In this document: positions 54,141 to 64,000 of the stretch, piece after piece
Numbering within the stretch: the first letter of the stretch is position 1
Layout of the letters: each line of letters begins with the position of its first letter
Assembly: GCF_019279795.1 (NCBI RefSeq)
Contig: NC_056737.1
Span: forward strand, 42,475,946 to 42,539,945
Length of the DNA: 64,000 nucleotides
Origin: Protopterus annectens
Taxonomy: Eukaryota > Chordata > Ceratodontiformes > Protopteridae
Direction of reading: 5' to 3'
The notes under the pieces: generated by a model
What the model was told of the DNA's origin: nothing
Database searches by the model: none
The model's input: only the letters and a program-made list of their open reading frames with translations
Position numbers and translations under genes: made by a program

Positions 54141-55667
54141 GTGGGGATCCATAATTTGTCTGCTCAACACATCTGCTAAGGAGTTCTGTGCTCCGGCAGA
54201 AACCTTGCCTGAAGATTTAGCTGTAAACTGAGAGCAGTCTCCCACAAAATCATTGCTTGCCTGCATAGAGGATAAGAATGTGTTCCGCCTTGCTTGTTGA
54301 TGTACCACATGACAGTTGTATTGTCTGTTAGAATCAACACCTGCCCTGGAAGAAGTAAATCCTTGAAAGCTATTAATGCAAACTGGACTGCTAACATCTC
54401 TTTCAAGTTGATATGTAGATGTTGTAGTCTGGCAGGCCACTTGTCTTGTATCCACTTTCCATTCAGATGAGCTCCCCAAGCTTTGTCTGAGGCATCTGCC
54501 GTTAGAATCTGACTCGCCTCTGGCCGGGTCACAGAGAGTCCCTTGTTTAGGTGACATTCCTGAGCCCACCACAACAATTCCTTTTGAATGCAAGGTATTA
54601 TTTGAATGACAGTGTCCAAATCCTGGCAGTGCTGTGTCCATACATTTTTGAGATACCATTGTAGCTTCCTCATATGCAGTTTGGCATTGGGAAGCACCAG
54701 AATACAAGATACCATGAACCCCAAGGCTTGAAGGACTGTCCTTGCAGTCAGCCTGGACTGATGAGACAACTGATGAAAGTAAAGGGAAAGATTCTTTTGT
54801 TTGTCCGAGTCAAAAGGCCATCTGGGATGCTGTATTCAGTCTCACACCCAGAAAGCACATGTCCTGAGAGGGTACTAGACTGGACTTTATTTCGTTCACA
54901 GAATACCCCAGGCATCTTAGCACTGCTATCACATAATCCAAATGATGAAGAAGCTCGTCCCTTCCTTGAGCCAGAATCAGGCAATCGCCCAAATAAGGAT
55001 AGATCTGTATTCCTTTTAACCTGAGGAAAGCTATCACTGGAGCCAGAACTTTCGTGAACACTCTGGGCGCAGTAGATAAACCAAAGGGCAATGCAGAGAA
55101 CTGATAATGAGAAGTCCCAGCTCGAAAACGCAGATACTTCCTGCAACTCAGTCTGATAGGAACATGAAGATAAGCCTCCTTGAGATCCAACGTTACCATC
55201 CAATGATCTTTGCCCAGCAGAGGTAAAAGCTGCTGTAACGTCAACATTTTGAACTTGGGAATGTCCAGATAAGTGTTGAGGATAGATAAGTCCAAAATTG
55301 GTCTCCACGTGTTCCCTTTCTTTGGTACTAGGAACAGGCGAGAATAAAATCCTAGGCCCACTTCTGGCATAGGGACCGGCTGAATGGCCCCTATTTGGAG
55401 TAACAGAGAAATTTGCTTGTGAGCCTCTATTCTTTGTTGAGGAGGAACGTCTGGCATGCCTTTGAAAGGAGGCAAGGTATGGAAATAAAACCTGTAACCG
55501 TGGTGTATGATATCCAATACCCATCTGTCTTGGGTAATTAAACTCCAATTTTCTTTGAAAAGTGCCAACCTTCCTCCCAAAGGTGCTGCCAGACGAGAAG
55601 GCTCTGGCAGCTGAAAAGGTAGGTCATTGGGTCTGTTTACGAAAGGACTGACCCCTGCCCTCACCAA
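53718..55667 (-). pseudogene. DIRS-4 RT-RNase H-Dam-like methyltransferase ORF
   Basis: RT: an open frame of 285 codons from 55,667 with QDRWVLDIIHHGYRF, LVPKKGNTWRPILDL, VTLDLKEAYLHVPIR and FGLSTAPRVFTKVLAPVI. The catalytic YLDD is YLGD at about 54,985, losing one Asp. RNase H follows after a shift at about 54,810, with LTADASDKAWGAHLNG and LTDNTTVMWYINKQGG at about 54,325. Methyltransferase-like: DIDLFASPLNHQLPKFC at about 54,085, DALSFNWSNLHVYAFPP at about 54,000 and MILIAPDWPRQHWYPLL, stopping at 53,718. Only two frameshifts were seen, so this is the best-preserved DIRS polymerase gene here. Confidence 0.88.
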
Positions 55668-57349
55668 GACTGTGCAGGAGAACTCCCTGTTCTAGGCCTG
55701 AAAGAGCCCTGAGCTCTGCCCCTACCACGCCTAGATCTACCCCTAGACTGGGAATCATAAGAAGGATAAGTCCACCCCTTAGTAGGCCAATTTCTACTAA
55801 ACTTTGGAGGCTGAACCTGCAAAAATCTTTAACAGTCTGCATAGACTTAGCCTTGTCTTCCATTTTCTTTAAAACTGCCTCAACAGGAGAGCCAAACAAC
55901 ACATCAGATTGTAAAGGAGCATCTAAAATCCTTGTTTTAACATGGTCAGATAAATTCTGATCCCTCAGCCAGGCGTGCCTGAAGAACTGACCCAGTGGCA
56001 GCCACCCTAGACGAGGCCTGTACAGCATCAAAACCACATTGCAAAGAATGCTTACCCACCTGCTCAGAAACATGTACTAAATCTTGTAACTCTTTACAAT
56101 CAATACCTTCCGCCAGAGCATCAACCTTAGACTTCAATTGTGAAAGGAGATAGTTTTGGTATTTCAACATGTGGAACTGGCAATTCAAAGCCCTCATAGC
56201 TAGAGTGGAAGAAGTATAAACTTTCTTTCCCCATCTATCCAAAGCCCTGGCCTCTTTATCTGTAGGAACCGGATTCTTGACAACAGAAGCCTTAACACCT
56301 TTAGGCCCCTGACTAACAGTTTCTGGGTCTGCCCTAGGACTCTTAAAAGATACTTATGAGCTTCAGGCACCCTGTAATACCTATCCGGTTTAACAGGAGC
56401 AGGAGGCAAAGAATCAGGATTAAGAGAAGCCTCTGGAAAAACATCTTCCACCACATCCAAAACAGGAGGTATAGCCAAAGGCCTATGCTGGGGTAAAACA
56501 AAATTCCCTAAGCCTTTTCCTGGAATCAGAGAAGTCCTGACCTTCCCACTTAAAATGCTCCCTCATGGAATGAAGAGTTTCTGAAAAAGAAAAATCCTCA
56601 GGAGGAGAAGCAGGAGGAGTAGAATCATCCACATCAGAATCAGAATAAGGAGAATACTCCTGCAAGTCTTCAGCCGAAGACTCTGAAACATCCGAAGCCT
56701 GCTCAAAACTCCCTAGCTCAGGCTCCACCCTAGGTCTCTTATCAGGAGGGGGCAAAGAACTCCTAATCAAAGTAATCAAATCTTCTGCCATTTTAAGCAT
56801 ATGCTTCTTGGGCACAGTTCCTGAAGAACTAGGGGTGACACCAACTGAAGCTAAACCTGGCCTGCCTCTGGGAGAAGCCTTGGAAACAGAAGGAGAGGGC
56901 CTAACCACCCTAGGAAGGGAGGGGAGTATAGTAACCTGAGAAGCCCCTTCAGCCTGACCTGCCTCCTGAGAGGCCACATCCTGCAATAACAAAGTCTCTC
57001 CCTGGGATCCCAAAGAAACCTCCGGTGGAACCACCGGCTCCATCGACACCTCTAAAGAACCGGCGTCCGGTACGGATGGTTCTTCTAGCTTAGGCTTAAC
57101 TGCTTTGTCCTTGCGCTTCTTCGAAGAAGCGGGCGTCGGAGCATCCGACGGCATTTTATAATTGCACCGCTTCCCGAAGACTAACCTGGCATAATCTAAC
57201 CTTCTCTTTATAGTGCGCTTATTGAATCTAGCACAAGAGCGACACCCAACAACGTCGTGCTCAGGCCCTAAACAAGGAATACACAAAGTATGATAGTCTC
57301 TATGCGGTATCTGTTTCCCACAAGAAATACAATTATTTACTTTTTCTGA
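55624..57349 (-). pseudogene. DIRS-4 gag, lightly broken
   Basis: ATG at 57,349 begins MSEKVNNCISCGKQIPHRD and stays open for about 288 codons. It shows the zinc-like CIPCLGPEHDVVGCRSC, NKRTIKRRLDYA, a Lys-rich stretch and KKHMLKMAEDLITLIRSS. An acidic Ser/Asp-rich part and LHSMREHFKWEGQDFSDS follow. After a frameshift at about 56,510 come LDVVEDVFPEASLNPD and YRVPEAHKYL. Next come a segment with CQFHMLKYQNYLLSQLK and a Cys-Gly-Phe-Asp block, and finally DKAKSMQTVKDF with a Gly/Arg/Ser tail. It is the most complete gag in the window. Confidence 0.87.
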
Positions 57350-57489
57350 CATCCGGTAAACCACTGAGGCAAGAAAAAACTAAAATATTCCCCAACGGGG
57401 TACTTAGCCAACTTTGACTCGGTCTGAAACTCAAATCGAAAAATTTCAGAACGCCAACCGGCACTTGCAATGCTGCTTCTGCATCGGAC

Positions 57490-57664
57490 CATGCGGCAAA
57501 AAAGACTGAGGATATGACGTCGGTCATGCGCATTTGTACCCTGACGTCCTGATGTCAGTCAAATGTGCCTTGACCGACGTCAGCCTTATACTTTGATATT
57601 CGGGCCGACCGAGGACAGCGGACTACCCAAGTGTAAGGACTGCAGCAATGTGAGATGAAGAACA
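57490..57664 (-). repeat. DIRS-4 left ITR
   Basis: This is the inverted counterpart of 46,391-46,605 over its body, with a distinct tip. It contains repeated GACGTC cores (ATGACGTCGG, CCTGACGTCCTG, CGACGTCAG). Confidence 0.85.
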
Positions 57665-59553
57665 TCAAAGATGATTCAAATCTAGACACAGTATTGAGAG
57701 TATATGGCTTAAAACGGATACAAACCAGACTGGTCCATAAACATAGTTCTTCCAAAAAAAAATCAAGAATATCTATTAAAATAATTAAACAGGGGCACAT
57801 GGAAAGTATATTGATTGTCAAAATAAAAATATTAGGCTGCACTGGATACCATGAAATGCTTCTCATAAACCATAAAAATATTAGAAATAGACTAAATACA
57901 GTAAAATAAATGTAGTTGCATGTAAACCTGCAACAGACTGGCCAAGAACTCCAGTCAACCTTCCAGGATCAGCCCATGAACTAGACACCAGTCCACTTTT
58001 ATCTTCTCAGAAGCTATATTCACTGTAAAAAGACACCCTAACCCGTTCCAAGAAGATCCTCTACTTTCAGCATCTTTCATATGCATCTTTGATGAATACT
58101 ATAACTGGGCACCATTAAATAGCCGCTGGCCAAGAAACACAAAGCACAGGTTTAGAGCCATGGAACCACAATTTCTTGTTACTATACTTGTAGTGAACAA
58201 TCCAACTCAGCAAAACCTCCACCTCCAAAACCTGCATCACCAAGAAGAACTCCCCCTTAAATATGTCATCATAGTTTACAGTGTAAATCTGCAATTGTAA
58301 TTTTCATTATTTAGCATATTTTGAATTACTGTTTTCTGTTCTCTAAACCAGGGTGCATTTCTGATGTTGCATTGTTTTACAAAATGTACTTCACTTCATT
58401 CTTTAAATAGCAGTTTGCTGACTAACGGATGTAATTAATGCATGACAATGTTTTTGTGGGCTGAGTAAATTAACATCCTTTTTTTGAAATGAGTGGTATG
58501 AATTTCATTATTTAAAAATAGAATGCATCTCGCACACTTTAATAAGGAACATAGTACAAATCTTGATCACTTAACTGTATTAACTAACTGGAAAAGAAAT
58601 GTAGTGTATAAACTAAGGTCACATGAAAACTACATCATTTGTCAATAATATGAAACCACCCACTTTTTTACATCTAATTTCATGTTGTCACAAATGTGAC
58701 AACTTATTTTTTACTATGTTGTCAGTATAGAAGGTCCTTAAAGCTGTGCCTTTGCAGGAAAAAAAAAGTACAGCCTGCAATTAGCAGACATTGGTGCCTT
58801 TGAACCTCAGAACTAACAAAAGTTCTGCTTCCGCTTATTGGGTCTTCTGTAAAGTACTAATTCAGACCCTTCTTGTTGCTGCAGTGTTGATGGAGATGAA
58901 GGTTTAAAGGAGCTTGCAACTTTCCCAAATATATCTACCACAATGTATTACTGGCTTGGCTGACAATCTGGAATCCCCTCTATATAAAAGTCACAGTGTT
59001 TCTAACAGTGCTGTAAATATGTCACCTGACAGAATGCTGAGAAATCCTAACAGGTCAAGGCCTGCTTGTGCTTTCAGATAAGCTGTAAAAATTTGGGTCT
59101 TCTGATATTGTGCCCTTTTAATACACCCTATATCTAAAATAAAGCAAGAATAACATGTTTTGCCCTTAATCATTCTTTATCACATCAGTTATGGTGCTGT
59201 TCTGTAATTTCTATATAATCATGTTTATACTTATTTTACTCACAGTTTTCATACATCTAAGCAGCTGCACATGTATAAAGCCAACTCTTTTGGGTCCACT
59301 AATATCTGTGTGCACACACACACACGAAACCCCTGGCGGTTATGGTTTACTGTGAAAACCTGGCCTGTAGTATTTTGAAATTTTATTTTCCTCTCTGAAT
59401 CATCACAATCTAAAGATAGGGTTTGGAACGCATACTGGATAGACTTCTTGATGGCTGTAGCCATAGTATTAATGTTGTTATAATGACGTCCAGAAATTTT
59501 CAGCTATTTGTTAAGTAATGAACATTTCCCTCCCCACAGTCATTTGTTAAGTT

Positions 59554-59650
<97 letters not shown>

Positions 59651-60829
59651 TTGATGCCAATTCAGCCTCTTTTCAGAGAGAAGTTTACAGAAGATTCTAT
59701 AGCAGTCCTTCAGAGGAAGAGGTATCAGGTGGAAAGCAAGCATGCCTGTTATATGTGGCAATACTACATTACTCTTGATGGTTAAACATTTTACTGACTT
59801 GCAATATTCTGTTGTAAACAAAGTTTTCTCATTTATTTTATCAAGATGTGCAGAAAGAGCTATTACTTTGAAAAAGCCAAGGTCTTATGTCTGAAAGTTA
59901 AATATATCTTTATTATTACAATACTGAACAAGAAGAATTTTTTTCAGCAAATTATCCACTTTTAATCCTCCATTCCACTCTTCAGCCATTTCAAAATATA
60001 TGAGATGTAGAACTAATTAACAAGGTTAAATGGTTACCTTAATAGCTCTAATGAAGAGTCATGTTTAATTTTGTTGAGTAATGATGAATGTCTTAGATTT
60101 ACAGAAGCCGATAAGGGGGTTGAAAAAATGCTTAATAATGTGTTGGAATATTCCAAGATACTTTTATCTTAACTCCATAAGAAACTGTTAGACTTGTACA
60201 CCCAGGTTTATTTTAGAATTTGACAAATCTGAGTTTTTGATTAACGATACTCGTAGGACTGGAATTATGTTTTGAATACCATTAAACTCATGAAAACTTA
60301 CAACATCCACCATCTAGACTTAGTGTCTGCTGGGTGGATCAGTCATGAAAGGAATTTCCATTTATCTAGATAATTTCCTTCATCTAAAAGTATTAAGGAT
60401 ACAAGGGATTTGTGGAATTTTTAGACTAGCTTAAAAGTTTTAATTTTAATACTGATTTTATTTACAGTAGATGTTAAATGTACATGTCCATAATTTTTAA
60501 AGAAGGAATGAAGCATCTGCAATTGTATTTTTCTAAATTTACTGACTGACCCAATAAAATAATCAGTATGCTTGTTAGTGTTGAACATTATTTTTTGTTG
60601 TTCAATCTCTTTTACCAACAAATTAAAGGAGCGCCAGTAGGGTCTACTGTGGCCTGTCAACCTTCTGATGGGTTGGGCGGAGCTAGAAATATTTTGCAAC
60701 TTGGCATAGTATAATAAGGTACATTTTTTATGAGATTTGTTGATAATTTGAATTTTTGTTTGGAGTGGCAAATATGACGAATGAGTGAAACTACTGAAAC
60801 AAACAAATGGTATTACTTCTTTTTTTTAG
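57665..60829. other. AT-rich sequence without recognisable gene
   Basis: No ORF has family resemblance. It contains a long (AT)n at 59,557-59,648. A 116-codon minus frame at 60,771-60,421 has no match I can name. Elements too old to recognise may be present. Confidence 0.5.
59557..59648. repeat. (AT)n microsatellite
   Basis: About 92 bases of alternating AT, directly visible. Confidence 0.97.
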
Positions 60830-60909
60830 AATTTTCTGTAGGTGCAGTTGATACTAAAGTCAAATTTTTTGGATTTAAGAATTACCAATGCTTGACAGAA
60901 GATGTGTCT
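60830..60909 (+). CDS. Candidate 80-nt internal exon of an unidentified gene
   Basis: A pyrimidine tract TTCTTTTTTTTAG precedes it and GTAAGTATT follows, both close to the vertebrate splice consensus. One frame is open and reads FSVGAVDTKVKFFGFKNYQC then LTEDVS, starting after two bases and ending in phase 0. The pattern G-x-x-D-x-x-V-K-F-x-x-F-x-x-x-x-C-L loosely resembles a WD40 blade. No partner exon is secure. A possible next one is an AG-preceded open segment at 62,481 (EEYRQDRYHNIMG), which has no good donor. It could equally be a chance combination. Confidence 0.3.
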
Positions 60910-61094
60910 GTAAGTATTTACATTATTAATCATCCATATTTTATTTTAAAAAATGTACCTAAATGTCAATTCATTTGAGCATCTAGATTAATTAGTAATG
61001 ATCAAGATGTTTTGGGGAGAAGTAAAAAATATTAATTTATTCAAAGAGGTTACAGTTGTACAAAACAGAGAGATTGCAACATATGTAGTTGGTA

Positions 61095-61360
61095 ATAGAA
61101 ACAGCGGCTCAGTGAGTGGTGGAGCAGTTAACGTCACCTCACAGCAAGAGGTTCTCTAGTTTGATTCTCTGCTGGGGTGCCTTCTGTGCAGAGTCTGCGT
61201 GTCTTCCCTGCATTCACGTGGGTTTCCTCCAGGTACTCTGGTTTCCTCCCACATTTTAAAGACCTACATCTGGAGCCTTTCTCCCCGGGCCTCCACTGAA
61301 AATAGGCTCTGCCCTAGTCAGACTTTCCCGGTCAACAAATGTTAAATAAAATAAACTATA
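61095..61360 (+). mobile_element. tRNA-headed SINE-like repeat, second copy
   Basis: It has an A-box-like AGTGGTGGAGCAGTTAACG, CACCTCACAGCAAGAGG and a B-box-like AGTTTGATTCTCT. The shared core follows (TGGGTTTCCTCCAGG, GGTTTCCTCCCACATTTTAA), and the tail ends AAATGTTAAATAAAATAAA. It is the same family as 9,990-10,268 but with a different 3' part. Confidence 0.75.
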
Positions 61361-63057
61361 TCCCCCATTCTTGATAAAGGGTATAATGATCCTTCAATAC
61401 AAAAATATTTTGGCAGGATATAACAAATGATTTCAATAGGTCACATACTCACAGACAACTGGAAAATTATTAGTCAGTACAGAACATATTAAAATGACAT
61501 GGGATAAGCCTCGTATTGTTTTTATGAAAACAGTACTATCAAGCGCATTTTGCAGAAAGATAATAAAAATTCTAATAAAATCAGTAATAAAAATTGATAC
61601 TTTTAGTTGTGGAAGTTTTTAAGCTTGTCATTATACTTTAGTGCATTTATAAAATACTCTACCATGATAATGTTTTATAGCGCTCAGCATTATACAGTGA
61701 TAATAATGATCTTGCTTATGCCACTTTGTGTGCATGATGTGATTTTTTTTATATGTTGGCATGATAACTATTAATTTTAGTTTAAGACAAGTAAAAAAAA
61801 GTGCCTTACACTTCTATATGTTGTAGAATATCCTAAGAATAGGAAGTTTCATCTTTTGTACCAGATGTTCTTAATGACATCCATTGGGGCAATTACAAAA
61901 ATCAGTTAGTGCTTTCAAGTATGGCAATTTAAAATGCAAGCAAACAAAGCTCCTGGTTTAAATGAGATGATGCTTATAAAATATTCTCTTAATCAAGAAA
62001 GCTTTACAGTAAATACATTTAATCACTATATTCAATATGTGCATGTTTTTAAATTATTTTATTTATACACAAGTTTTGTAAATTATGTGACTCGATTGGT
62101 TGTCATGTCACATGATTAATGTGTTATACAAAGTTGCTCTCTGTAGTGTGGTGATTTTTCTGATAAAGTATTTGTATAAGTGGATGAAAGTGCTAAATAA
62201 ATCTACATGTATTAGCACTGTTTGCTTATGGTGTTTTCATACAATTTTCAAATATTGCAGCTGTTTGGCTATCTTACCAACTTAAAATTTACTGTCTTCC
62301 CACATATCATTATTCCAGGTCATTAGGATACTCCATTTCTGACAAACTTACTTCCCAAGTCCTTTTTAAATTGTCAGTTTTGCAATCTATTCAGCTACTA
62401 TATCTTTTGCAAACTACTATATGGATACATTGCTGGTTATTGTGATGAAAACCTGCTTTAATTTGTTGTCTCACCATTAGGAAGAGTACCGCCAAGATAG
62501 ATATCATAATATAATGGGGGTTATCCAACTGTTAAACTTTGATGGCCAGCCAAACCATTTTACTAAAACAGTTCTTTTTGTTTCTGTTTATTTTGGGAGT
62601 TTTTCAATCCTATATACAAAATTTCTACTGAACTTTAAACTTAGTTCTTCTGTTAAAATCCCTAAAATGGGCAAAATACACTGTCAATTTAACAAGTAGT
62701 TTTTGTTAATAAATGGTGCTTATTTTGTCATCATTATGTTTTAATTTGTACACTGATGCAGACCTGGCAATATCTTTAGAAATACCAAATATTTTATTTG
62801 TAAAATTTAATTCATAACCTTCTTCATGATATACATGCTTTGTCACCTACTTGAAATTTAAATTTACACACAAAACCAATTCAAATCCAACATGGAGAGT
62901 TGGATGGGGAACAGGAAATTCATCCCTGGTTTGGCATGTGTGTCTTTCATAGACACAGGCAGCCTGTAAATGGTTCATCTCCCAGGGCCTTCCTTGTAAA
63001 TGTCTCATCTCCCAAGCCCCTCCCTCCCAAAGGTAGAAGAACTTGTCAGATATTTGG
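61361..63057. other. AT-rich spacer with no secure feature
   Basis: Contains one member of a 57-bp duplicated block (62,645-62,702) and a short tandem repeat of TGTAAATG-TCATCTCCCA at about 62,966-63,017. A short frame at 61,934 begins MQANKAPGLNEMM, recalling an RT N-terminal block, but it is too short to call. Confidence 0.45.
62645..62702 (+). repeat. 57-bp direct duplicate, member 1
   Basis: CTGTTAAAATCCCTAAAATG and the following bases to TAGTTTTTG match 63,438-63,494 with about five differences. Confidence 0.8.
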
Positions 63058-63100
63058 GATGCATGGCTAGGCTTAAAAAGGTCATTAGCCTATGAAATGT
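63058..63100 (+). mobile_element. Possible CR1-like 3'-end stub
   Basis: GGATGCATGGCTAGGCTTAA and then TTAGCCTATGAAATG resemble the CR1 3' terminus (GGGCTAGGCTTGTAAATGCC, TAGCCTAGTATGAACC). The match is very short. Confidence 0.4.
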
Positions 63101-63437
63101 CTTTTTTCACTCTGTAAGAATAGTGGGAGTGCTTTACTGTTCATACTGTTGAGCACAAAGTTTTGGATGGCCAGGTTAACAAAACTGCTGAATGCAAAAA
63201 ATGTGACACTACAAGCAGACTCTGATCAGGAACCTCAACAGATGATAGGGGAATGGAAAGCAAAACTAAAGGTACACAGGATGAAAATGGGTGCAGGCAA
63301 ACTAGCAGACAAGGCAGTAAATGTGGGATAATGAGGAAAAAGCTGAACACCGAGATAGAAGGAAAACTACAAGAGGTAGCACAATGCAAACAACTTCAAT
63401 GTCTGCCACTAGTGTAACTTTTTGAGATGCATGGCAT

Positions 63438-63494
63438 CTGTTAAAATCCCTAAAATGGGTAAAATACACTGTCAGTTTAACCAGTAGTTTTTGC
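63438..63494 (+). repeat. 57-bp direct duplicate, member 2
   Basis: Second copy of the block at 62,645. The two lie about 790 bp apart and flank unrelated sequence. Confidence 0.8.
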
Positions 63495-63522
63495 ATTACA
63501 TTTGCTGATGGTCACATAAAGA

Positions 63523-64000
63523 ACAGTTGTGTAAAACCTCCATGTGGATATACATACCTCAGAACAGAAAAGCCCCAGGAGGAACAAATATTCCTAAGAA
63601 CATGTGCATCCAGGGAGAAAGAGGTAAAGAATTCCAGTCTGGGAAGACAGAAGAAATAGACTAGAGCAGAAGGGGGAGGTGGGAGGTTGTGAATACTGCA
63701 ACAGTGAACAGAAGGACATTTACTGTTGTAAGATTTTACACAGCTGTACTATGCCCTTCCATGTCACTGTTGCATGACTCTTTACATAAAGGTGAGTACA
63801 TATGCTCAACAGGAAACTTGGTAAGAGGAAGGCACAGAGGAGCCCGCTAAAATCCATTGCAGGATAGCTCTGGTGAAGCCAGCTCTTGCTCTGGAAGCAA
63901 CATCCAACTTGTAATGCTTAGTGAAGGTATGCACAGAAGTCCAAGTAGCAGCCTCAAGGATGGAATTCATATCCAATCCTTTGAAAAAAGGAAGCAACAG
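63523..64000 (-). mobile_element. DIRS fragment running off the right edge
   Basis: The right tip near 63,523 (ACAGTTGTGTAAAACC) is followed by a short ITR. An ICR at 63,690-63,792 joins ACACAGCTGTACT to ATGCCCTTCCATGTCACTG at 63,750/63,751. Recombinase sequence then continues to the window edge. The family is related to the old DIRS at 25.2-26.0 kb. Confidence 0.75.
63806..64000 (-). pseudogene. DIRS tyrosine recombinase C-terminus, partial at window edge
   Basis: It reads NSILEAATWTSVHTFTKHYK at about 63,960, the block with the nucleophile Tyr. RARAGFTRAILQWILAG follows, and the reading frame ends at about 63,806. The HxxR region would lie beyond 64,000. Confidence 0.8.

Larger units (their letters stand above)
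53137..57664 (-). mobile_element. Second-family DIRS (DIRS-4), left segment
   Basis: Left tip ATGTTCTTCATCTCACATTG ends at 57,664. On the minus strand it carries the left ITR, gag, RT-RNase H-methyltransferase and the N-terminal two-thirds of the recombinase, cut at 53,137 by CR1-d. Confidence 0.9.

Noticed and set aside
59552..59821. 89-codon frame ending in alternating Tyr-Ile
   Set aside because: Most of it is the (AT)n tract, and the rest resembles no family.
60421..60771. 116-codon minus-strand frame in AT-rich DNA
   Set aside because: No recognisable motif, start context or neighbouring element. It could be a remnant of a very old transposon, but this cannot be supported.
61934..62119. 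Short frame starting MQANKAPGLNEMM, like a LINE RT N-terminal block
   Set aside because: Only about ten residues fit, with no further RT block downstream in any frame.
62481..62699. AG-preceded open segment beginning EEYRQDRYHNIMG as a partner exon
   Set aside because: No good donor follows, and phase agreement with the 60,830 segment is weak evidence alone.

Overview
The window looks like intergenic or intronic DNA from a vertebrate with a very repeat-rich, expanded genome. The mix of DIRS tyrosine-recombinase retrotransposons, CR1-like LINEs with an esterase ORF1, an L1/Tx1-like LINE and tRNA-headed SINEs suggests a salamander, caecilian or lungfish. That is inferred from repeat content, and I could not run a search. 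I see no intact host gene, no rRNA or tRNA gene, no CRISPR array and nothing prokaryotic. Every retrotransposon ORF carries frameshifts or stops, so the coding entries are given as pseudogenes.

Layout. 1-4.3 kb is a segment present twice about 3 kb apart, the first copy abutting a 1.36-kb TG-rich minisatellite. 6.3-9.4, 15.0-19.1 and 20.4-25.0 kb hold three CR1-like LINEs on the minus strand (CR1-a, -b, -c). 10.3-13.6 kb is an L1/Tx1-like LINE fragment preceded by a SINE. Old DIRS recombinase debris lies at 13.7-14.8, 25.2-26.0 and 63.5-64.0 kb, and old DIRS gag debris at 43.2-44.7 kb.

26.6-43.2 kb is a nest of three DIRS elements: a plus-strand outer element split by a minus-strand middle element, itself split by a plus-strand inner one. 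46.4-57.7 kb is a fourth DIRS, of a second family and on the minus strand, whose recombinase gene is split by a full-length 5.8-kb plus-strand CR1-like LINE (CR1-d) with a tandem-monomer 5' region. 57.7-63.5 kb is mostly AT-rich unique sequence with one SINE and two weak exon candidates.

How the parts work. Each DIRS has inverted terminal repeats (ITRs), gag, an RT-RNase H-Dam-like methyltransferase ORF, an overlapping tyrosine recombinase, and an internal complementary region (ICR) that joins the complements of the two element tips. This is the known architecture for replication through a circle and recombinase-mediated insertion without target duplication. The CR1-like LINEs encode ORF1 (CxxC zinc motif plus SGNH/GDSL esterase) and ORF2 (endonuclease plus RT), and end in 8-bp tail repeats. 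The most interesting signals are a TTTTTTA heptamer at the ORF1/ORF2 overlap with the ORF2 frame open across it, the tandem 5' monomers of CR1-d, the triple DIRS nest, and CRE/TATA-like motifs in the DIRS ITRs.
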